Assembly (NCBI GenBank): GCA_019240655.1
Contig: JAFAXX010000036.1
Coordinates: forward strand, 24,979 to 88,978
Reading direction: 5' to 3'
Source of the DNA: Solirubrobacterales bacterium
Lineage (GTDB): Bacteria; Actinomycetota; Thermoleophilia; Solirubrobacterales; Solirubrobacteraceae
DNA length: 64,000 bases
The first letter of the stretch is position 1, and each line of letters opens with the position of its first letter. Shown in pieces: positions 60,679-64,000 of the stretch. The position numbers and the translations under genes were made by a program. The notes beneath the pieces were generated by a model, which saw only the letters and a program-made list of their open reading frames with translations, was not told the origin of the DNA and searched no databases.

Positions 60679-61524
60679 ATGCCAGAGCTTCCCGAGGTCG
60701 AGATCACCGCCCGCCGGATCGGCGCGGCGGTCACCGGCGGGGTGGTCGAGTCCGCGCTCGCCCCGGGGGTCAACGCTCTGAAGACGTACGACCCCCCGCT
60801 CAGCGCGCTGGAGGGCGTCCCGATCGCGGGCATCACGCGGCGGGGCAAGCTGTTCGAGATCTCGCTCGCCGGCGAGCTGGCACTCCTCGTCCACCTGATG
60901 TCGGCGGGGCGGTTGCAGCTCTTCGACACCCGTGCCTCGGTGCGCGACCGCACTTCACGGCTGCTGGTTCGGCTGAGCGATGGGCGTGAGCTCCGCCTGC
61001 GCGAGTTCGGGACCAAGCAGCGCGCCTGGGTCAAGCTGCTGCGCCGGGAGACGATCGCCGAGGAGGAGACGCTCGCAGAGCTCGGCCCCGAAGCCTGGCC
61101 CGACCCGCCGGCATTCGAAGCGCTGCTCGACGAGCCGCGGCCGCTCTACGCGCTGCTGCGCGACCAGCGGGTGATCGCCGGCATCGGGCGCTCGTGGGTG
61201 GACGAGATCCTCCACGCCGCCAGGATTTCGCCCTTCAAGCGCGGCTCCGACCTCGAGCCCGACGAGGGGCGGCGCCTGCGCGAGGCGACGGTCGCGCGCC
61301 TGGGGGAGGCGATCGCGCACTACGAGGAGACGGTCGCCCTCCCGATCCCGGACAAGCTGCCGATGCCGCTCAAGGTCCACCGCCAGAACGGCCGGCCGTG
61401 CCCGCGCTGCGGTGATCGGCTCGAGGCCGTGTTCTACGAGGACTACGTGATGTGCTATTGCCCGACCTGCCAGACCGACGGCAAGCTGCTGAAGGACCGC
61501 CGGCTGTCGAGGCTGCTCAAGTAG
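60679..61524 (+). CDS. Fpg/Nei-family DNA glycosylase (formamidopyrimidine-DNA glycosylase-like)
   Basis: A 281-residue base-excision repair enzyme that removes oxidised bases. The catalytic N-terminus PELPEVEITARRI (Pro1, Glu2 after Met removal) and Lys in TRRGKLFEI are present. The helix-two-turn-helix reads GIGRSWVDEILHAA where classical Fpg has GIGNIYADE. The C-terminal zinc finger has CPRCG and CYCPTCQ, but the classical GGRST segment with the DNA-binding Arg is replaced by EDYVMC. It is therefore a divergent Fpg/Nei subtype; lesion preference may differ. Bcp follows 11 bp downstream. Confidence 0.88.
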   Translation: MPELPEVEITARRIGAAVTGGVVESALAPGVNALKTYDPPLSALEGVPIAGITRRGKLFEISLAGELALLVHLMSAGRLQLFDTRASVRDRTSRLLVRLSDGRELRLREFGTKQRAWVKLLRRETIAEEETLAELGPEAWPDPPAFEALLDEPRPLYALLRDQRVIAGIGRSWVDEILHAARISPFKRGSDLEPDEGRRLREATVARLGEAIAHYEETVALPIPDKLPMPLKVHRQNGRPCPRCGDRLEAVFYEDYVMCYCPTCQTDGKLLKDRRLSRLLK

Positions 61525-61535
61525 GATCTCGGCCG

Positions 61536-61997
61536 ATGCTCGCCGCCGGCGACACCGCGCCCGACTTCACCCTCCCCGACCAGCACGGTGAGCCGGTGTC
61601 GCTCTCGAGCCTGCGCGGGCAGACCGTCGTCCTCTACTTCTACCCGAAGGCCGATACGCCTGGCTGCACCGCCCAGGCGTGCGGTGTGCGCGACCACCGG
61701 TCGGACTACGAGCGCGCCGATGCGGTCGTGCTCGGCGTCTCGCCCGATGCGGTGAAGGACATCGCCAAGTTCGACCAGAAGCACGGGCTCGGCTTTCCGC
61801 TGTTGGCCGACCGGGACCACTCGGTGGCTGAGGCCTACGGGGTCTGGGTCGAGAAGTCGATGTACGGCCGGACGTTCATGGGCAACCAGCGGACCACGTT
61901 CGTGATCGGTGCGGACGGCCAGATCCGGGACATCCACCGGGAGGTCAAGCCAGCCGAGCACGACGACCTCGTGCTGGGCGGCCTCAGCGCAGGGTGA
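61536..61997 (+). CDS. bcp: Thioredoxin-dependent peroxiredoxin, Bcp/PrxQ type
   Basis: A 153-residue peroxiredoxin that reduces hydroperoxides. The peroxidatic Cys is in YPKADTPGCTAQACGVRD and the resolving Cys lies five residues later, the PrxQ pattern. Opening APDFTLPDQHG and later LADRDHSVAEAYGVW are typical. It is downstream of the Fpg-like gene, fitting oxidative damage defence. Its last codons and stop (61995-61997) form the first unit of a five-copy tandem repeat that continues to the end of the convergent gene. Confidence 0.94.
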   Translation: MLAAGDTAPDFTLPDQHGEPVSLSSLRGQTVVLYFYPKADTPGCTAQACGVRDHRSDYERADAVVLGVSPDAVKDIAKFDQKHGLGFPLLADRDHSVAEAYGVWVEKSMYGRTFMGNQRTTFVIGADGQIRDIHREVKPAEHDDLVLGGLSAG

Positions 61998-62172
61998 GCG
62001 GCGCGAATGGGGCGCGGTCGCTACTGCAGGTGAGCGCGCGGACGGGGCGCGGGCGGTACTGCAGGTGAGCGGCGCGGACCGGGCGCGGTCGCTACGGCAG
62101 GTGAGCGCGCGGACGGGGCGCGGGCGCTACTGCAGGTGAGCGGCGCGGACCGGGCGCGGGCGCTACTGCAGG
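61989..62172. repeat. Five-copy 35-37-bp tandem repeat spanning two convergent gene ends
   Basis: Units: 61989-62025, 62026-62060, 62061-62096, 62097-62131 and 62132-62167, plus GCAGG at 62168-62172. Every unit begins GCAGGTGAGC (GCAGGGTGAGC in the first) and most end CTACT. Unit 1 holds the Bcp stop; unit 5 holds the stop of the minus-strand 90-residue gene. Units 2 and 4 are nearly identical, as are 3 and 5, so a 71-bp pair was itself duplicated. Confidence 0.93.
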
Positions 62173-62435
62173 CCCTCGCGCGCCTCACGCACGAGGGTCA
62201 CGGCCTCGGGGAACACCCGGGCCATCACCGCGCGGAGCTGCTCGGCCTGCTGATCGGTCGTGCCCTGGATGTTGGCCCGGTTCATCGCCGCCACGGTCAG
62301 GTCGACCGCCAGCTTGATCGCGTTGTCGGCCCACGCGAGTCGCTGGGCGCCCTGCATCTGCTCGGCGAACTCGCCGAGGCGCCGCTGAAGCTCATCGGGG
62401 TCGCCGAACAGGCCGCCGAAGCCACTTCCTTCCAT
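62163..62435 (-). CDS. Small conserved-type protein of unknown function
   Basis: A 90-residue mostly helical acidic protein: Gly-rich start MEGSGFGGLFGDPDELQRRL, then GEFAEQMQGAQRLAWADNAI and LVREAREGLQ at the end. No membrane segment and no known motif. ATG 62435 is the first plausible start. Its stop lies in the last unit of the tandem repeat. Function unknown. Confidence 0.6.
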   Translation of the reverse strand: MEGSGFGGLFGDPDELQRRLGEFAEQMQGAQRLAWADNAIKLAVDLTVAAMNRANIQGTTDQQAEQLRAVMARVFPEAVTLVREAREGLQ

Positions 62436-62516
62436 GGCCCCTATGGTAGCCGCCCGCGCTCCGGCCGAGCTACGTACACTCGCTTCGATGTCGCGATCGA
62501 CAGCTGTTCTCCTGGC

Positions 62517-63431
62517 ATGAGCTCCCTCGCCGGAGGCTCCGCGGCGCCGATGTCGACCGACGAGCGCCTGCTCTACGAAGCGCGCTGGCGGCCTCGGTAC
62601 GCGGTGGTCGCGGCGCTCGCCGGCATCTGCCTGATGGCGGCGGCGATCATCCAGCTGTCCGGACCGCACACCAAGGTCGATGAGCTGACGCTCGACCTGA
62701 TCACCGCCAACCAGCGGTTCGGGCTCGACGTGACCGCGGCAGTGATCAACGCGCTCGGATCGCTGGCCCTGGCGGCGACGCTGTTCTTCCTGCTCGGCGC
62801 TGTGCGGGCGCGCAATCCGCAGTCGCAGCCGTTCATCGGAGTCGTCGTCGGACTCGGCGGGGTGCTGGCGGCGATCGCCGGCGTGGCCTACGCCGTGATC
62901 ATCGGGATCAAGGCGCACCAGTTCGTGACCACGGGCGCTCAGACCTACCAGGAGGCCAACCATCTCACCAGCTCCGGCGGGATCGTCGCCCTGCAGCTGG
63001 TCGGCCAGGGCGCCGCGCTGCTGCTTGCGCTCGGGTTCGTGCTCGTCTCGCTCGGGGCGATGCGCGTGGGACTGCTGACGCGCTTCATGGGATACCTGGG
63101 GATGCTCGCCGGCGTGCTCATTCTCTTCCAGATCACTCAGGTGCCGGTCGTCCAGGGCTATTGGCTGCTCGCCCTCGCCTACCTCTTCACCGGCCGCTGG
63201 CCCACCGGCGTGCCTCCGGCTTGGCGCAGTGGTCAGACCGAGAAGTGGCCCTCGAGCCAGGAGCTGCGCGAGCGGCGGATCCGCGCGGCGGGAGCCAAGG
63301 CGGGCGGGGACGGCCGCAGCCGGCGCGCCCCCGCACCGGAGCCGGTGACTACGCCTGCGCCGAGCTCGGCCACACCGGCGTCCGGCGCCGGCCGTGGCGC
63401 CCAGAAGCGCAAGCGCAAGCGCCGCAAGTAG
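62517..63431 (+). CDS. Membrane protein with basic C-terminal tail
   Basis: A 304-residue protein with about six membrane helices (VVAALAGICLMAAAIIQL, INALGSLALAATLFFLLGAV, FIGVVVGLGGVLAAIAGVAY, LVGQGAALLLALGFVLVSLG, MGYLGMLAGVLILFQ and WLLALAYLF). From about residue 235 it turns into an Arg/Lys/Ala/Pro-rich cytoplasmic tail ending QKRKRKRRK, which could bind nucleic acid or acidic lipid. The fold resembles DUF4386-like proteins, but this is weak. Function unknown. Confidence 0.7.
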   Translation: MSSLAGGSAAPMSTDERLLYEARWRPRYAVVAALAGICLMAAAIIQLSGPHTKVDELTLDLITANQRFGLDVTAAVINALGSLALAATLFFLLGAVRARNPQSQPFIGVVVGLGGVLAAIAGVAYAVIIGIKAHQFVTTGAQTYQEANHLTSSGGIVALQLVGQGAALLLALGFVLVSLGAMRVGLLTRFMGYLGMLAGVLILFQITQVPVVQGYWLLALAYLFTGRWPTGVPPAWRSGQTEKWPSSQELRERRIRAAGAKAGGDGRSRRAPAPEPVTTPAPSSATPASGAGRGAQKRKRKRRK

Positions 63432-64000
63432 CGAGCGCGGCGATTCGGGGCGGTGCAAGCCGCTCGTGCCACCTCGAACATCCGTCCGTACGGGCTGTTG
63501 GGTCTGGGCTGCCGTGCCGATGGCAACTCAACACCGCTCACCGCGAGACTGAGACAACCGCAGATCGTTACCTCGCCGCCCTTCGGTCCTGAAATGACGG
63601 ACGTGGACGGTCCGATCAAGGGCACGGCGGCGACTGACGGCCTCGACCGAGACTGTCCCGGCTCCTTTCCACGCCAGGGGCCGGGACAGCGAGGCCGCCC
63701 TCCGCGGCGCCACTCGCCTGCGGCTCGCCGACGCTCGCGCCTCGACTTCCGCCAAGGTGCGGCTGTCGGCCTTCGCAGACGGCGAGAGGCGGTCAGAACG
63801 GCAACCTACCCGGCCGACTCCGGGTCAGGCGCCCACGGCCGCCGAACCAAGCCCCCGACCCCGGGCCGCGAACCAAGAACCGCACGCCCGGGACGCCCGC
63901 CGGTTGCCGTTGGTCGTATATAGCCCGCCGCTCGGCGTGTCGCGAGCGCCGTTGAACGATCCGCCGTTGCAGGTTGCACCTGATCCAGGTGCACTGTCCC
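63432..64000. other. Non-coding stretch at the window end
   Basis: No gene could be supported in these 569 bp. Open frames are short with atypical composition, and no tRNA-like or rRNA-like sequence was seen. A perfect 8-bp hairpin (63975-63982 with 63986-63993, loop ATC) lies at the end and could belong to a regulator site or terminator of a gene beyond the window. Confidence 0.6.

Noticed and set aside
61989-62172. CRISPR array
   Set aside because: Units are head-to-tail without unique spacers, and no cas genes are present. The same holds for 27975-28108 and 52613-52741.
63432-64000. tRNA or small coding genes at the window end
   Set aside because: No T-loop/anticodon pattern was found, and short frames lack ribosome sites and family resemblance.

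Overview
The window is very GC-rich, densely coded DNA with many ATGA/GTGA/TGATG stop-start overlaps, frequent GTG starts and almost no T-rich terminators. The gene complement (AccB/AccC-style biotin proteins, DHA2-type MFS pumps, AbiEi-DUF559 fusion proteins, PIG-L and RraA-like aromatic catabolism enzymes, liv-type ABC transporters, CaiB and APH-like proteins) points to a soil actinobacterium, most likely of the Thermoleophilia/Solirubrobacterales type. That placement is inferred from gene style, not from a marker gene. No rRNA, tRNA, CRISPR array, prophage or insertion sequence was seen.

Layout. 1-2 kb: the end of a secreted phosphoesterase, then 4-hydroxybenzoate hydroxylase (pobA). 2.1-5.8 kb: a one-carbon operon with a homocysteine S-methyltransferase fused to a second methyltransferase, a PfkB kinase and folD. 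5.8-9.1 kb (minus): amidase, GMC oxidoreductase and a small gluconate-dehydrogenase-type subunit. 9.2-13.1 kb (plus): an aromatic meta-cleavage operon (DUF6282-type hydrolase, GalB-type PIG-L hydratase, RraA-type aldolase, type I extradiol dioxygenase, SnoaL-like protein). It is followed by a decayed inorganic pyrophosphatase remnant. 13.5-27 kb (mostly minus): zinc alcohol dehydrogenase, MetE-like protein, VOC protein and a complete liv-type ABC transporter. A GntR/FCD regulator with two palindromic operators faces the transporter. Two complete thiamine-dependent E1 alpha/beta pairs and a sugar isomerase-like protein complete the block.

28.2-38.5 kb holds the most unusual system. A two-subunit PEP-synthase-like (phenylphosphate-synthase-like) phosphotransferase is translationally coupled to a biotin carrier, a biotin carboxylase, a pyruvate-carboxylase-type carboxyltransferase and a NagD-type phosphatase. 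An AraC regulator and acetoacetyl-CoA synthetase follow on the other strand. The carboxyltransferase keeps its catalytic residues but has lost the arginine that binds pyruvate. I propose an ATP-driven, biotin-dependent ketone carboxylation route, for example acetone to acetoacetate to acetoacetyl-CoA.

38.5-49.7 kb: a lone molybdenum hydroxylase large subunit, a DacA/C-type carboxypeptidase, a rhomboid protease, lipA and lipB around an AbiEi-DUF559 gene, and a 2-oxoacid dehydrogenase E2-E1beta-E1alpha operon. 49.9-64 kb: two DHA2 MFS exporters with a MarR regulator, a DbpA-like DEAD helicase, cyclophilin, CaiB/BaiF CoA-transferase, aldehyde dehydrogenase, APH-like kinase, an Fpg/Nei glycosylase, a Bcp peroxiredoxin and small or membrane proteins. 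The last 570 bp hold no recognisable gene.

A second theme is short tandem duplication (2-5 copies, about 24-41 bp) placed exactly over gene-gene junctions. The copied units carry the stop codon and/or start codon of the flanking genes. This is seen at 9.1, 15.7, 18.7, 52.6 and 62.0 kb, with related arrays at 28.0, 35.3 and 55.7 kb.
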